Assembly: GCF_003007785.1 (NCBI RefSeq)
Contig: NZ_PXOH01000029.1
Coordinates: 1-54,879, forward strand
From: Aphanothece hegewaldii CCALA 016
Lineage (GTDB): Bacteria > Cyanobacteriota > Cyanobacteriia > Cyanobacteriales > Microcystaceae
Reading direction: 5' to 3'
DNA length: 54,879 bases
In this document: positions 27,505 to 35,962 of the stretch, piece by piece
How the letters are laid out: each line of letters begins with the position of its first letter
Numbering within the stretch: position 1 is the first letter of the stretch
Notes under the pieces: generated by a model
The model's database searches: none
The model's input: only the letters and a program-made list of their open reading frames with translations
What the model was told of the DNA's origin: nothing
Translations under genes and position numbers: made by a program

Positions 27505-29172
27505 ATGGAAAACTACGACATTATTATTATTGGTGCGGGACATAATGGACTTACCTGCGCGGCTTATCTTCTCAAAGCTGGCTACAGTGTTTTATTATTA
27601 GAAAAGCGTTCTATTCCTGGTGGTGCCGCAACCACAGAAGAATTAATGCCAGAAGAAGCCCCAGGATTTTACTTTAATCGTTGTGCGATCGATCATGAAT
27701 TTATTCATTTAGGGCCAGTAGTTCAAGAATTAGAATTAGAGAAATACGGACTAAAATATTTATTCTGTGATCCCGTTGTTTTCTGTCCTCATCCTGATGG
27801 TAAATACTTTTTAGCCCATCGTTCCATTGAACAAACCTGCGCTGAAATTGAGCAATTCAACCCTAGAGATGCCAAAAAATACGCCGAATTTATGGACTTT
27901 TGGCAACGTCTCATTAGTGGTATTATTCCGATTTTTAATGCTCCTCCTAAATCTTTGCTCGATATTGCGGGAAATTACGATATTAAACAAATCAAAGATC
28001 TCTTTTCTGTACTCGGTAGCCCCAATGGAACTTTAGATCTTTTCCGTACCATGCTCACCAGTGCGGAAGATATGCTCAATGAATGGTTTGATAGCGAATT
28101 TTTAAAAGCCCCTCTATCTAGATTAGCTTCTGAGTTGGGTGCACCCCCTTCTCAAAAAAATATGGCGATCGGTGCGATGATGATGTCTATGCGTCATCAT
28201 CCTGGTATGGCTCGTCCCCAAGGTGGTACAGGCGCACTGGTAGCCGCACTGCTTAGACTCGTTAAAGCTCATGGTGGTGTTGTTCTCACCGATCAAAGCG
28301 TCAAACAAATTCTAGTGGATGATGGTCGTGCTGTTGGCGTAAAAGTGGCGAATGGCCAAGAATATCGAGCAAAACACGGCGTTATCTCTAATATTGATGC
28401 AAAACGCTTGTTTTTACAATGTATCGATGCGGCTGATGTGGATTCCGCAGATCCCAATTTAAGAGAAAGACTAGATCGTAGAATTGTCAATAATAACGAA
28501 ACAATTCTTAAAATAGATTGCGCCCTTTCTGAACCATTACGCTTTGAGCATCATCAACATCGAGATGAATATCTAATTGGTTCTGTTTTGATTGCAGATT
28601 CGGTGAAACAGGTTGAAATCGCGCATCATGATCCCAATATCGGCAAAATTCCTGATTCTGATCCTTCATTTTATGTGGTGCAGCCGACAACGCTCGATCC
28701 GACGATGGCACCTGATGGAAAACATACTCTTTGGATCGAATTTTTCGCCCCATACAAGGTAGAAAATCTTGAAGGAACTGGGAAAAATGGCACGGGTTGG
28801 ACAGATGAGCTAAAAAATAAAGTAGCCGATCGCGTTTTAGATAAATTAGCAGATTACGCACCTAACCTCAAAAAAGCTTTAATAGCGCGTCAGGTTGAAA
28901 GTCCCGCAGAACTTGGCGAACGTTTAGGGGCTTATAACGGAAATTATTATCACATGGATATGACTTTAGAACAAATGATCCTGTTCCGTCCTTTACCTGA
29001 AATCGCCAACTATCAAACACCGATCAAAGGATTGTATCTCACAGGTGCGGGAACTCATCCTGGTGGCTCGATTTCTGGACTGCCTGGGCGTAACTGCGCT
29101 AATGTCTTTTTATCTAATCAAAAACCAATAGCACAAATAGTAGAAAAAGTCAAGGAAGCTTTTGCCAGTTAG
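27505..29172 (+). CDS. crtO: Beta-carotene ketolase, CrtO type
   Basis: A 555-residue FAD-dependent enzyme related to phytoene desaturases. CrtO adds a 4-keto group to beta-carotene to make echinenone, a cyanobacterial pigment used for example by the orange carotenoid protein. The FAD motif is IIIGAGHNGLTCAAYL at the N-terminus, with GGAATTEEL after it, and the C-terminal carotenoid-enzyme signature reads LTGAGTHPGGSISGLPGRN. Length and the PEEAPGFYFNRCAIDHEF segment fit CrtO better than CrtI-type desaturases. It overlaps the convergent acetyltransferase by 4 nt. Confidence 0.88.
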   Translation: MENYDIIIIGAGHNGLTCAAYLLKAGYSVLLLEKRSIPGGAATTEELMPEEAPGFYFNRCAIDHEFIHLGPVVQELELEKYGLKYLFCDPVVFCPHPDGKYFLAHRSIEQTCAEIEQFNPRDAKKYAEFMDFWQRLISGIIPIFNAPPKSLLDIAGNYDIKQIKDLFSVLGSPNGTLDLFRTMLTSAEDMLNEWFDSEFLKAPLSRLASELGAPPSQKNMAIGAMMMSMRHHPGMARPQGGTGALVAALLRLVKAHGGVVLTDQSVKQILVDDGRAVGVKVANGQEYRAKHGVISNIDAKRLFLQCIDAADVDSADPNLRERLDRRIVNNNETILKIDCALSEPLRFEHHQHRDEYLIGSVLIADSVKQVEIAHHDPNIGKIPDSDPSFYVVQPTTLDPTMAPDGKHTLWIEFFAPYKVENLEGTGKNGTGWTDELKNKVADRVLDKLADYAPNLKKALIARQVESPAELGERLGAYNGNYYHMDMTLEQMILFRPLPEIANYQTPIKGLYLTGAGTHPGGSISGLPGRNCANVFLSNQKPIAQIVEKVKEAFAS

Positions 29173-29729
29173 TGAGTTAGTGTACGAATAATTTTACAAG
29201 GATTTCCAGCCGCTACGACATCGGTTGGAATATCCTTCGTGACGACGCTACCTGCACCGATTACAGTGCGATCGCCAATTTGCACCCCAGGACAAATAAT
29301 AGCACCACCACCGACCCAAACGTGTGATCCAATAATAATCATTTTGGCGTATTCTAATCCTTGCGATCGTTGTTCCCAATCTAGAGGATGAGTAGCTGTA
29401 TAGATTTGGACATTAGGAGCAAATAAGACAGAATCACCAATAATTACAGGCGCAACGTCTAAAACAACGCAATTGAAATTAAAATAAACATTGTTGCCAA
29501 CGGTGATATTACTGCCATAATCACAGTAAAAAGGTGGTTCGATTAAAAGATTATTGCCTTGAGTCCCAATCAGTTTTTTTAGGGTATTTTGGCGTAATTC
29601 GGTTTCGTCGGGTTTTGAATCATTAAATTCTTTTAATAAAAAACGACAATTGCAGCGATCGGATATCAGTTCTGGATCAAAAGCATTGTATAATTCACCC
29701 GCGATCATTTTTTCTTTTTCGGTTTTCAT
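29169..29729 (-). CDS. Sugar O-acetyltransferase (Maa/NodL/LacA family)
   Basis: A 186-residue left-handed beta-helix acetyltransferase using acetyl-CoA. It begins MKTEKEKMIAGELYNAFDPE, the usual maltose-acetyltransferase N-terminus, then hexapeptide repeats with the catalytic His in TATHPLD and the GGGAIICPGVQIGDRTVIGA rungs. ATG 29729 is preferred over a TTG at 29753 because family members begin there. The sugar acceptor is unknown. Confidence 0.9.
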   Translation of the reverse strand: MKTEKEKMIAGELYNAFDPELISDRCNCRFLLKEFNDSKPDETELRQNTLKKLIGTQGNNLLIEPPFYCDYGSNITVGNNVYFNFNCVVLDVAPVIIGDSVLFAPNVQIYTATHPLDWEQRSQGLEYAKMIIIGSHVWVGGGAIICPGVQIGDRTVIGAGSVVTKDIPTDVVAAGNPCKIIRTLTH

Positions 29730-29930
29730 GGGGAAATATTGGTTATATTGCAAAATTTCTCTTATCAGGCAATCTCAAAAAAAGACTCAGTGAATTTCTT
29801 TATTTCTAACAGATATCTTTTTTGCTCCGATTACTTGGATTTTAACAAATCGCATTCATAATTTTTAAATGTCTGACTAATCTCTAAAATGAAGCTTTTT
29901 GAGTGAGCAGATCAAATCCAGTTAATAAGA

Positions 29931-29949
29931 GGGTTTGGAGACCAAACCC
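29931..29949. repeat. Intergenic palindrome, GGGTTTGG family
   Basis: Perfect arms GGGTTTGG/CCAAACCC with a 3-nt loop, the third copy of the family (others at 2176 and 5010). It lies in a 299-bp gap between two minus-strand genes that otherwise looks featureless and AT-rich. Confidence 0.7.
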
Positions 29950-30028
29950 CTACGTTTACTTAAAAAAGTCCTATTTACAAGACAAGGTTTTATTTTTGCA
30001 TCACAGCAAGTAAATTTAATCATCTTTT

Positions 30029-30913
30029 TCAACTGCCTCTCAATTTTGACAAAGCTTTTTGAGCTTCTTGTTTAACAAATAAAGAACTATCTTGTAAAGC
30101 ATCTGTTAATGGTTGTATTGCTCTTTGAGCGTACATTTCGCCTAAAGCTTCAATTACCCAACAACAAACCATATCTCTAGAGTTTCCCTTGATTTTACGC
30201 CAAACCTGTAAGGCTTCGAGTAACAAATCCACACCTCTTGGATCTTTAAATCTACTGATGACTATTGTAGCGTCGGCCACTTGCCCAATTAACTTATTGT
30301 CTAAAGACTCTAGTGGTTGTAAAAATAAAGATTGAAAAGTTGATAACGCTTTTTCATTGAGATCAGCATTGTATTTACAGGAGATTTGAGCCGCTTTATA
30401 CTCATCATCACAGATGTAGCCTTGTTCATCTATGTAGTGGGTTCCTGTTTCATAGCATTCTGCTAAGGTCAACATCATATCAGTAAGACTTGTATAATAA
30501 ACAATTTGTTCTCCTCCTTCAGGAATATAGACAACTGGTAAATTTTTTTGTTGATTACTTTTTAATGGAATAGCAAATACATCAGATTCATACATCAGAA
30601 ATACAAATAGGGGGTAGCCTTCATACCAAAACCAATCGTCAGGATAAGAAATGACCTCTCTCGTAGTGTTTCTGGCTTGATCTAAAGGTAAAAAATGGAT
30701 GTTAGGAAAAAACAAAGCTTCCGTAGCAAGTGTACTACCATTGCGCCACTGGTAAAGCTCGTAAATTTCTTCGGGTAGCGTAAAGCCTAATTCTTCTTCT
30801 GCTGCTTTAATTTCGTCAGATTTAAGACCAGGCTTAAAGGAATTAGCATACTCTGGCTGGTGCTGTCGTAGCCATTCGATAATTCTTTCCAACGCTTCAG
30901 TTAAAACGCCCAT
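30029..30913 (-). CDS. SMI1/KNR4 domain protein with HEAT repeats
   Basis: A 294-residue protein. Residues 5-150 form an SMI1/KNR4 (SUKH) domain: PGLKSDEIKAAEEELGFTLP, then ELYQWRNG. The C-terminal third holds HEAT-like repeats (RGVDLLLEALQVW, WVIEALGEMYAQRAIQPLTDAL). SUKH proteins are often immunity proteins against contact-dependent toxins, though many are just scaffolds. I chose ATG 30913 rather than the TTG directly before it. No toxin gene is adjacent. Confidence 0.82.
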   Translation of the reverse strand: MGVLTEALERIIEWLRQHQPEYANSFKPGLKSDEIKAAEEELGFTLPEEIYELYQWRNGSTLATEALFFPNIHFLPLDQARNTTREVISYPDDWFWYEGYPLFVFLMYESDVFAIPLKSNQQKNLPVVYIPEGGEQIVYYTSLTDMMLTLAECYETGTHYIDEQGYICDDEYKAAQISCKYNADLNEKALSTFQSLFLQPLESLDNKLIGQVADATIVISRFKDPRGVDLLLEALQVWRKIKGNSRDMVCCWVIEALGEMYAQRAIQPLTDALQDSSLFVKQEAQKALSKLRGS

Positions 30914-30979
30914 CAAACAACTTACTTAAACGGAAACAAATATAAAGACTTAAGCCAAGACTAGACCACCAAAAACTCA

Positions 30980-31076
30980 AAGACCCGGAGATTACGCCTA
31001 CTACAAGCATCCCGTATTGCTGCTGCCTTCCGGCCCTGACAAGATTTGAGCGTTGTAATCGCATAAGTCCGAGTCA
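30980..31076 (-). ncRNA. ffs: Signal recognition particle RNA (small, 4.5S type)
   Basis: The minus strand carries the SRP RNA signature: the asymmetric-loop and tetraloop region GTCAGGGCCGGAAGGCAGCA binds Ffh. The flanks close into a helix, GACTCGGA with TCCGGGTC and GATTAC with GTAATC. That gives a ~97-nt small-type RNA, as in cyanobacteria. A T-rich stretch follows the 3' end. It is transcribed in the same direction as, and downstream of, psbY. Confidence 0.93.
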
Positions 31077-31175
31077 TTATCTAGAATAACACGTAATATG
31101 ACTTTTTCACACACAATTAACAAAGACATAGCCGTGACTATGCCTTTATTAGTTTAAGAATTGTAAAGCGTTTAA

Positions 31176-31295
31176 TTAGCTTTCTTTGCTTAAGAAGAGT
31201 TGAACTTGTCGGAGTGCAGCAGCACCAATATTGAACACAGCCCAACCACCAGCAATGAGCAGAGGAGTTAATACGATCAAAATACGCCAGTCCAT
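31176..31295 (-). CDS. psbY: Photosystem II protein PsbY
   Basis: A 39-residue single-helix membrane protein. It begins MDWRILIVLTPLLIAGGWAV and contains FNIGAAALRQVQ, a near match to cyanobacterial PsbY. PsbY sits at the edge of photosystem II next to cytochrome b559. An AAGGA Shine-Dalgarno lies about 9-13 nt upstream. It is too short for ordinary gene calling and lies alone between the SRP RNA and the gamma-carbonic anhydrase gene. Confidence 0.93.
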   Translation of the reverse strand: MDWRILIVLTPLLIAGGWAVFNIGAAALRQVQLFLSKES

Positions 31296-31369
31296 AGGTC
31301 GTCCATTCCTTGTTCAACAGTTAAGATAATTAAAGGATTCTCATTTTATATATTTATATCTTAATATGT

Positions 31370-31909
31370 CTAAGTTGTGAATCCCAAATTAGTTCCTTTT
31401 CCTGCATGAACCAAAGCGAGTTGAGTGTATTTTTTGGCGTGTTCGATTAATCCTACGGCTTCAGACTCAGAAACATCTCGCGCTTTTTTAGCTGGAATAC
31501 CCACAACAAGCGATCGCGCTGGTACATCTTTCGTTACAATCGAGCCAGCCCCAATGATACTACCCGCACCAACACGAACTCCATCTAAAATAACTGCACC
31601 AATTCCAATTAAACATCCTTGTTCAATATGTGCTGAATGAATCACAGCCCGATGTCCAACAGTCACATAATCTTCGAGTGTCGTGATTAATCCTGGATCA
31701 CCGTGTAAAATTGCCCCATCTTGAATATTAGTATAAGCGCCGATCGTAATTTTTTCCACATCACCCCGCAAAACCGCACCATACCAAATACTCGAACCCG
31801 TCGCAAGGGAAACATGACCAATAATAACAGCATTAGGAGCAACAAAAGCCGTTTGAGATAAATCTGGGGGCGACCAAAATGTCGGAAAAGAAAAAGGATA
31901 ATCTTGCAT
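31370..31909 (-). CDS. Gamma-carbonic anhydrase family protein
   Basis: A 179-residue left-handed beta-helix protein of the YrdA/gamma-CA group. Zinc-ligand histidines appear in ILHGDP and VGHRAVIHSA. The arginine and aspartate of the RGDVEKITIG segment are also typical. It lacks the RbcS-like repeats of CcmM, so it is a stand-alone homologue; activity as a carbonic anhydrase is not assured. It starts at ATG 31909. Confidence 0.9.
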   Translation of the reverse strand: MQDYPFSFPTFWSPPDLSQTAFVAPNAVIIGHVSLATGSSIWYGAVLRGDVEKITIGAYTNIQDGAILHGDPGLITTLEDYVTVGHRAVIHSAHIEQGCLIGIGAVILDGVRVGAGSIIGAGSIVTKDVPARSLVVGIPAKKARDVSESEAVGLIEHAKKYTQLALVHAGKGTNLGFTT

Positions 31910-32017
31910 AGTTAGTTTAAACTAAAGTATTCGATCCAGAGTCGATCAGGGAGAGTCGATATAATATATTTAAGGCGACCTTTGCGCGAATTTTTTTAAT
32001 AATTAAGGTTGATCATA

Positions 32018-32527
32018 ATGAATCCAGGTTTACAATATCCTATTTTTGGGCCTGAAATCTATTGTCCTCACTGCCGTCAAACTATTCCAGCCCTAACGTT
32101 GACTGATACTTATTTATGTCCGCGTCATGGTGCATTTGAAGCTGATCCTAATACAGAAGAATTAGTTCATCTTCAGTCGGGGCGACATTGGCGGTTTTGG
32201 AATGGGGAGTGGTATCGTCAACATACTCATCCAGATGGCATTCGATTTGAAATACACGAAGCACTCGATAGGCTTTATACTCAAGGTTTTAGAGCTACTA
32301 AGGTAATTATTGCCAGTCGCTATAAAGAGTTAGTAAGTGCCTATCTAGAACGTAATACACCTTGGCGTAATAATAATAATGATGCCCAAATGCCTAGGCT
32401 GTATGGTCTTCCAGTAGAATTTAGTTCAGAAGAAATCGAAGAACCTTGCTGGGAAGTGATTAATTTTGATTTAGAAAAAGAACCAGGTGTCCCTAAACGG
32501 TATCCCTATTTTCGTCTTTTTGAATAA
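32018..32527 (+). CDS. TIGR02652-type conserved cyanobacterial protein
   Basis: A 169-residue protein of a family restricted to cyanobacteria. An N-terminal zinc-ribbon-like part has CPHC and a later CPRHGAFEADP; the middle has SGRHWRFWNGEWYRQHTHPD. ATG 32018 is preferred, with AAGG 10 nt upstream; a TTG at 32009 would add three residues. The function is unknown. Confidence 0.8.
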   Translation: MNPGLQYPIFGPEIYCPHCRQTIPALTLTDTYLCPRHGAFEADPNTEELVHLQSGRHWRFWNGEWYRQHTHPDGIRFEIHEALDRLYTQGFRATKVIIASRYKELVSAYLERNTPWRNNNNDAQMPRLYGLPVEFSSEEIEEPCWEVINFDLEKEPGVPKRYPYFRLFE

Positions 32528-32574
32528 TGTTTTTTAAAAATATAAAAAACTTGTTTTAACTCTAATTTAACTTC

Positions 32575-33021
32575 ATGCACCATGCTTCGATCCGAACCGC
32601 GAATATTCACCGAGCGATCGCTTTTTATGAAACCCTAGGTTTTACTGTAACCGAACGTTTTACGGCTGGTTATACCCTCGCTTGTTGGATGAAAGGTTTA
32701 GGGGGAAGAATTGAATTAATACAAATTCCTGAACCCAAACCCGCCCCCGATGCGTTTAATGACGAACATTATGTCGGTTACTATCATTTATCATTTGATT
32801 TAACCGATACAGTGACCGATTTATCAAATTGGTTAAATGATCTCAAAAAGACTTTTATTGAAGCATCACAGCAAGATCATAATCAGTATACGCCGCTTAA
32901 AGTTTTATTAGAACCTAGACAACAAATGATCGGTGATTCTATTTATGAGGTGGCTTTTATTGCCGATACGGATAATTTACCTTTAGAATTTATTCGAGTT
33001 TATGGAAAAATTTCGCTTTAA
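32575..33021 (+). CDS. VOC-family (glyoxalase-like) protein
   Basis: A 148-residue glyoxalase/bleomycin-resistance fold protein. It starts with HHASIRTANIHRAIAFYETL, the first metal-ligand half (His) of the VOC fold, and ends with FIADTDNLPLEFIRVYG, carrying the terminal Glu ligand. It may be a glyoxalase-like enzyme or a dioxygenase relative. It is followed after 15 nt by the membrane protein gene, so both may share a transcript. Confidence 0.87.
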   Translation: MHHASIRTANIHRAIAFYETLGFTVTERFTAGYTLACWMKGLGGRIELIQIPEPKPAPDAFNDEHYVGYYHLSFDLTDTVTDLSNWLNDLKKTFIEASQQDHNQYTPLKVLLEPRQQMIGDSIYEVAFIADTDNLPLEFIRVYGKISL

Positions 33022-33036
33022 AACTCCTTTCTAATT

Positions 33037-33963
33037 ATGATACGTCTGCGCCAATTATTACCGATTTTATTTACTCTAGTTATTCTAGGGTTAGCAACTT
33101 GGGCGGTTGCTCAAGAGTTTAAAAATTATACTTTTCAGGATTTCCTCGACAGTCTTGCTCAAATTCCCCCACAACAAAAATTAGGTTCAATTGTTGTAAC
33201 TTTTATCGGCTATCTTTCCATGACGGGTTATGATTGGCTTGGTTTTTGCTACGTTAATCGGATGCTGAAACTCAGACATATTATCGAAACTTCTTTTATT
33301 AGTTATGCTGTAGGTAATACAGTTGGATTCACCTTACTATCTGGTACAGCAATTCGTTATCGGTTTTATTCGGCTTTCGGTGTTCCTCCCTTCGATATTG
33401 CCAAAATTGTTGCTTTTACTCATTTAGAGTTCTGGTTAGGAATGCTCACAATAGGTGGGTTTATTTTTCTCCTTGATCCGCTAAATCTATCGGATTTTTT
33501 AAAATTTCCCCTTGGTTCAGTCAAAGCGATTGGAATTCTTTTTTTATTAATTGTTATTATCTACTTTACATTTAGCATATTTTGTGCTAGTAAAACATTA
33601 AAAATCAAAGGCGAAGAATTAAAGTTCCCCTCATTTGGTTTATCGTTAGGTTTAATTGTCGCTTCTTTGATTGACTGGGTTTTAGCCGCAACGGTACTGT
33701 ACTTATTGTTGCCAGAGATGAAAATATCTTTTTTAGGCTTTTTTGGTATTTATGTATTTGCTTTGACGGCGGGAGTCGTGAGTACTGTGCCTGGTGGTTT
33801 AGGCGTATTTGATTATGCGATCGCTCATCTACTCGCTCCATTTGTACCCAAACCAGAATTAGGAGCCGCACTCATCGCTTATCGAGGAATTTATCACTTT
33901 TTACCCCTTATTGTGGCGGTAGTTTTATTACTAGGGCGTGAATGGCGACATCACGTGAAGTAA
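33037..33963 (+). CDS. YbhN/LPG-synthase-type membrane protein
   Basis: A 308-residue integral membrane protein with about seven to eight helices, of the family that includes the flippase domain of MprF and YbhN. Recognisable segments are NTVGFTLLSGTAIRYR and TVPGGLGVFD. It lacks the cytosolic aminoacyl transferase domain. It may move a lipid-linked compound. It marks the left chromosomal flank of the phage-like island. Confidence 0.83.
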   Translation: MIRLRQLLPILFTLVILGLATWAVAQEFKNYTFQDFLDSLAQIPPQQKLGSIVVTFIGYLSMTGYDWLGFCYVNRMLKLRHIIETSFISYAVGNTVGFTLLSGTAIRYRFYSAFGVPPFDIAKIVAFTHLEFWLGMLTIGGFIFLLDPLNLSDFLKFPLGSVKAIGILFLLIVIIYFTFSIFCASKTLKIKGEELKFPSFGLSLGLIVASLIDWVLAATVLYLLLPEMKISFLGFFGIYVFALTAGVVSTVPGGLGVFDYAIAHLLAPFVPKPELGAALIAYRGIYHFLPLIVAVVLLLGREWRHHVK

Positions 33964-34028
33964 TTAGATAAAACAACCTTGAACCGTCCTTAATTTTGTA
34001 CAATAGAAACCCCAAGATAAATAAGCGA

Positions 34029-34667
34029 CTAACCTTGAATCGGAAAAAGCCAAGTATTGTTATTCTCGTTCGATTCATGGATTAAGTTATCGGGGTCAAC
34101 AATAACTTTAATTTCATGCGGGCCAACTAACGGAGTACCCAGCTTGAAAATATGTAGTACGCCATGAGAGCGCTCGTCATCAATCTGGACAATCGGAACT
34201 GTAGAAATTTTTTGCCCATCAAGCCAAACTTGAGCCGTCGTCAGGTCCGATCGCATTCCTTGATTGTGGACGTTGTAGGAAACTGTTAAATAATTTTGGC
34301 TTAACGTATAATTCATCGGTTGAATCGACAAATCAAGCCCACAGGGAATTGAGGCGAAATTATTCCCCTCGTCAATTTCGTCGAACTGGTCAAACGCGTC
34401 CGTTTGAATTAAAAGATAATTTCCCTCATTGGGATTTAAGCGAAAAATTTTTGAGATCGACTTAGTCTCTGCGGCCGCTAAATTGTTTCTGTTAGAACGA
34501 ATTAAACGATCGCTCTCATCAATATTCAGATCCTTTGATTGATAAATCTGAGTCTGTATCCCTTTGACTGGAAGATCTCCTAAATTGTCAAGATCAAAGC
34601 TGATCTCTGATTTTTCCCCAGAAGGGTTAAGCAAAAATTGAACATTATCGATCGCTACATCAATCAT
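34029..34667 (-). CDS. CARDB-like two-domain protein in lysis operon
   Basis: A 212-residue beta-rich protein with two tandem CARDB-like modules. Each ends in the typical D..D.FDEIDEGNNFAS and D.DNLIHESNENNNTW pattern. CARDB domains are adhesion-type Ig-like folds often found in extracellular proteins; in a phage-like operon it may be a tail or decoration protein. It has no signal peptide. It overlaps the upstream small lipoprotein gene by 8 nt and is the last gene of the leftward operon. Confidence 0.7.
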   Translation of the reverse strand: MIDVAIDNVQFLLNPSGEKSEISFDLDNLGDLPVKGIQTQIYQSKDLNIDESDRLIRSNRNNLAAAETKSISKIFRLNPNEGNYLLIQTDAFDQFDEIDEGNNFASIPCGLDLSIQPMNYTLSQNYLTVSYNVHNQGMRSDLTTAQVWLDGQKISTVPIVQIDDERSHGVLHIFKLGTPLVGPHEIKVIVDPDNLIHESNENNNTWLFPIQG

Positions 34668-34854
34668 TATGTTTTCTCCCTAAGATAAATGCTCCGATAA
34701 ATGAAGCGAGAAACAATTCAAGCCCGAAAGATTTTTCAGATATTTTTATGGCTGTTTTTGGCGGCGGGGAAAAATAATCTTTATGGTTTAGTGGCGAGCG
34801 CCGATCAGGCCCACAACCTGAAAGCAGCAGTAAAACTAAAATAAATTTCAGCAT
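34660..34854 (-). CDS. Small lipoprotein with C-terminal helix (possible u-spanin)
   Basis: A 64-residue protein. The N-terminus is a lipoprotein signal with lipobox LSGC (Cys near residue 14). The C-terminus has one hydrophobic helix (LELFLASFIGAFILG) and a short basic tail. An outer-membrane lipid anchor plus a C-terminal inner-membrane helix is the layout of unimolecular spanins, the phage proteins that fuse the two membranes. It lies right next to the endolysin and overlaps both neighbours. It is shorter than known u-spanins, so this remains an inference. Confidence 0.55.
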   Translation of the reverse strand: MLKFILVLLLLSGCGPDRRSPLNHKDYFSPPPKTAIKISEKSFGLELFLASFIGAFILGRKHND

Positions 34855-35606
34855 TTTAAGATCTCCTTAGCCCGTTCCCAGCGTCTAACGCGATCGTCAA
34901 TACCGTTGTAGCCACCGTTAATCTTTTTTGTGATTCGTCGGAAAGCGTTGTGATCCGCTAATTCGTTTAAGCCGTTCGATTGCCAAAAGTAGCCAGCGAC
35001 TCTAGCTGAGATGATAGGAACCTTGACCAATGTCGGCTCAAACTCAAGGTCAACGCCCAAAGCTTTTCCAACGGTTCTGTAATTAGCCCTTCCAGTTAAT
35101 TGAATTAACCCCCGCCCTTTATAACGAACGCCGTCGCCTTTATAAATATTTCCTAAATCCTTTCGACCTTCATACGCGAAGCCCGATGCTATTTCCTCTG
35201 AATATCGCAGACTCGCTGATTCATGTCCAATTTGAGCTAAAAAAGCCGCGATCCTTTTTGGAGTATTAATCTGAAACTCTCTAAGAGTGCGATTAATAGG
35301 AAGAAAATAAGTATCTCGATCTCGATCTTTCGCGTAACGGAAAACTTCATCAAAATTTTTCCGCGAGATTAAAAGATCAGATTTGCTAGATTCATCCTTA
35401 AGCTTTTGATAAGAAGCCGGTCCAATTAAATCAGGGTCACTTAAATAATAATGTTGTTTAAATGAGGCCCAAGCTCGTTTTGTTTTCGGTCCGTAAATTC
35501 CATCTATTTCATTTTCAGGATAAAGACCTAATCGAGATAGAAGGAGTTGAATATCTTTTAAAGCCGAATTATCTAAATTAATTAGAGCCGTTTGAGTTGC
35601 GATCAT
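34848..35606 (-). CDS. Endolysin, GH19 with peptidoglycan-binding domain
   Basis: A 252-residue lysin. Residues 10-70 form a peptidoglycan-binding type 1 domain (LGLYPENEIDGIYGPKTKRAW). The C-terminal part is a glycoside hydrolase family 19 domain: AAFLAQIGHESASL with the catalytic Glu, then YKGRGLIQLTGRANY and AGYFWQSNGLNE. No signal peptide is present, so release depends on the holin. Its start overlaps the holin-like gene by 29 nt. GH19 lysins are common in phages. Confidence 0.88.
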   Translation of the reverse strand: MIATQTALINLDNSALKDIQLLLSRLGLYPENEIDGIYGPKTKRAWASFKQHYYLSDPDLIGPASYQKLKDESSKSDLLISRKNFDEVFRYAKDRDRDTYFLPINRTLREFQINTPKRIAAFLAQIGHESASLRYSEEIASGFAYEGRKDLGNIYKGDGVRYKGRGLIQLTGRANYRTVGKALGVDLEFEPTLVKVPIISARVAGYFWQSNGLNELADHNAFRRITKKINGGYNGIDDRVRRWERAKEILKC

Positions 35607-35760
35607 TTTTAATTCCTAAATAGGTAGTTGCCGACATAATCAAAGAAGATGGGATAGAAGCAAAAAGAGAGGCTTTATTTTCTGGAATAAAAACGATAGC
35701 TATTCCAAACAAGCAACCAACGACAATTAAAGATAAGCTAAAGCGTTCATTCTGATTCAT
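35578..35760 (-). CDS. Holin-like two-helix membrane protein
   Basis: A 60-residue protein with two hydrophobic segments (LSLIVVGCLFGIAIVFI and LFASIPSSLIMSATTYLG) and a charged C-terminus, as expected for a class II holin. It comes directly before the endolysin gene and overlaps it. Its ATG overlaps the TGA stop of the upstream small ORF. The call rests on size, topology and position, not on a family match. Confidence 0.65.
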   Translation of the reverse strand: MNQNERFSLSLIVVGCLFGIAIVFIPENKASLFASIPSSLIMSATTYLGIKNDRNSNGSN

Positions 35761-35870
35761 CTATTCTCTAAAGCCCTCACTCTTTTCTCTAGGGAAAAAA
35801 CCTCAATTGATAATCGTATTGCTCGAAATAACAGAGTAAAGCATAGCCCATACCATTCATATTTACTCAT
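35757..35870 (-). CDS. Small membrane protein in lysis cassette
   Basis: A 37-residue ORF with ATG at 35870. It has one hydrophobic stretch (WYGLCFTLLFRAI) followed by a charged amphipathic helix (SLEKRVRALENR). Its TGA shares four bases (ATGA) with the holin-like start, a classic coupled junction. The preceding small ORF ends 2 nt upstream of it. It may be an antiholin or a coupling ORF; nothing in the sequence settles this. Confidence 0.5.
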   Translation of the reverse strand: MSKYEWYGLCFTLLFRAIRLSIEVFSLEKRVRALENR

Positions 35871-35872
35871 GA

Positions 35873-35950
35873 TTATTTCCATCCTTTAATAACTTGAGCA
35901 ATGAAAAAATCAAATAGTAAAGCCACTAAAGCGATAAAAAAAATTTCCAT
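35873..35950 (-). CDS. 25-residue single-helix membrane peptide
   Basis: The peptide MEIFFIALVALLFDFFIAQV plus a short basic tail KGWK is almost entirely one membrane helix. A strong Shine-Dalgarno AGGAGA lies about 8 nt upstream, which argues that it is translated. It is the first of three small membrane ORFs leading into the endolysin gene, so it may take part in holin function. Confidence 0.5.
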   Translation of the reverse strand: MEIFFIALVALLFDFFIAQVIKGWK

Positions 35951-35962
35951 TTGATTATTCTC

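Noticed and set aside
27505..29172. CrtI-type phytoene desaturase
   Set aside because: The overall length, the N-terminal segment after the FAD site and the cyanobacterial context fit CrtO better.
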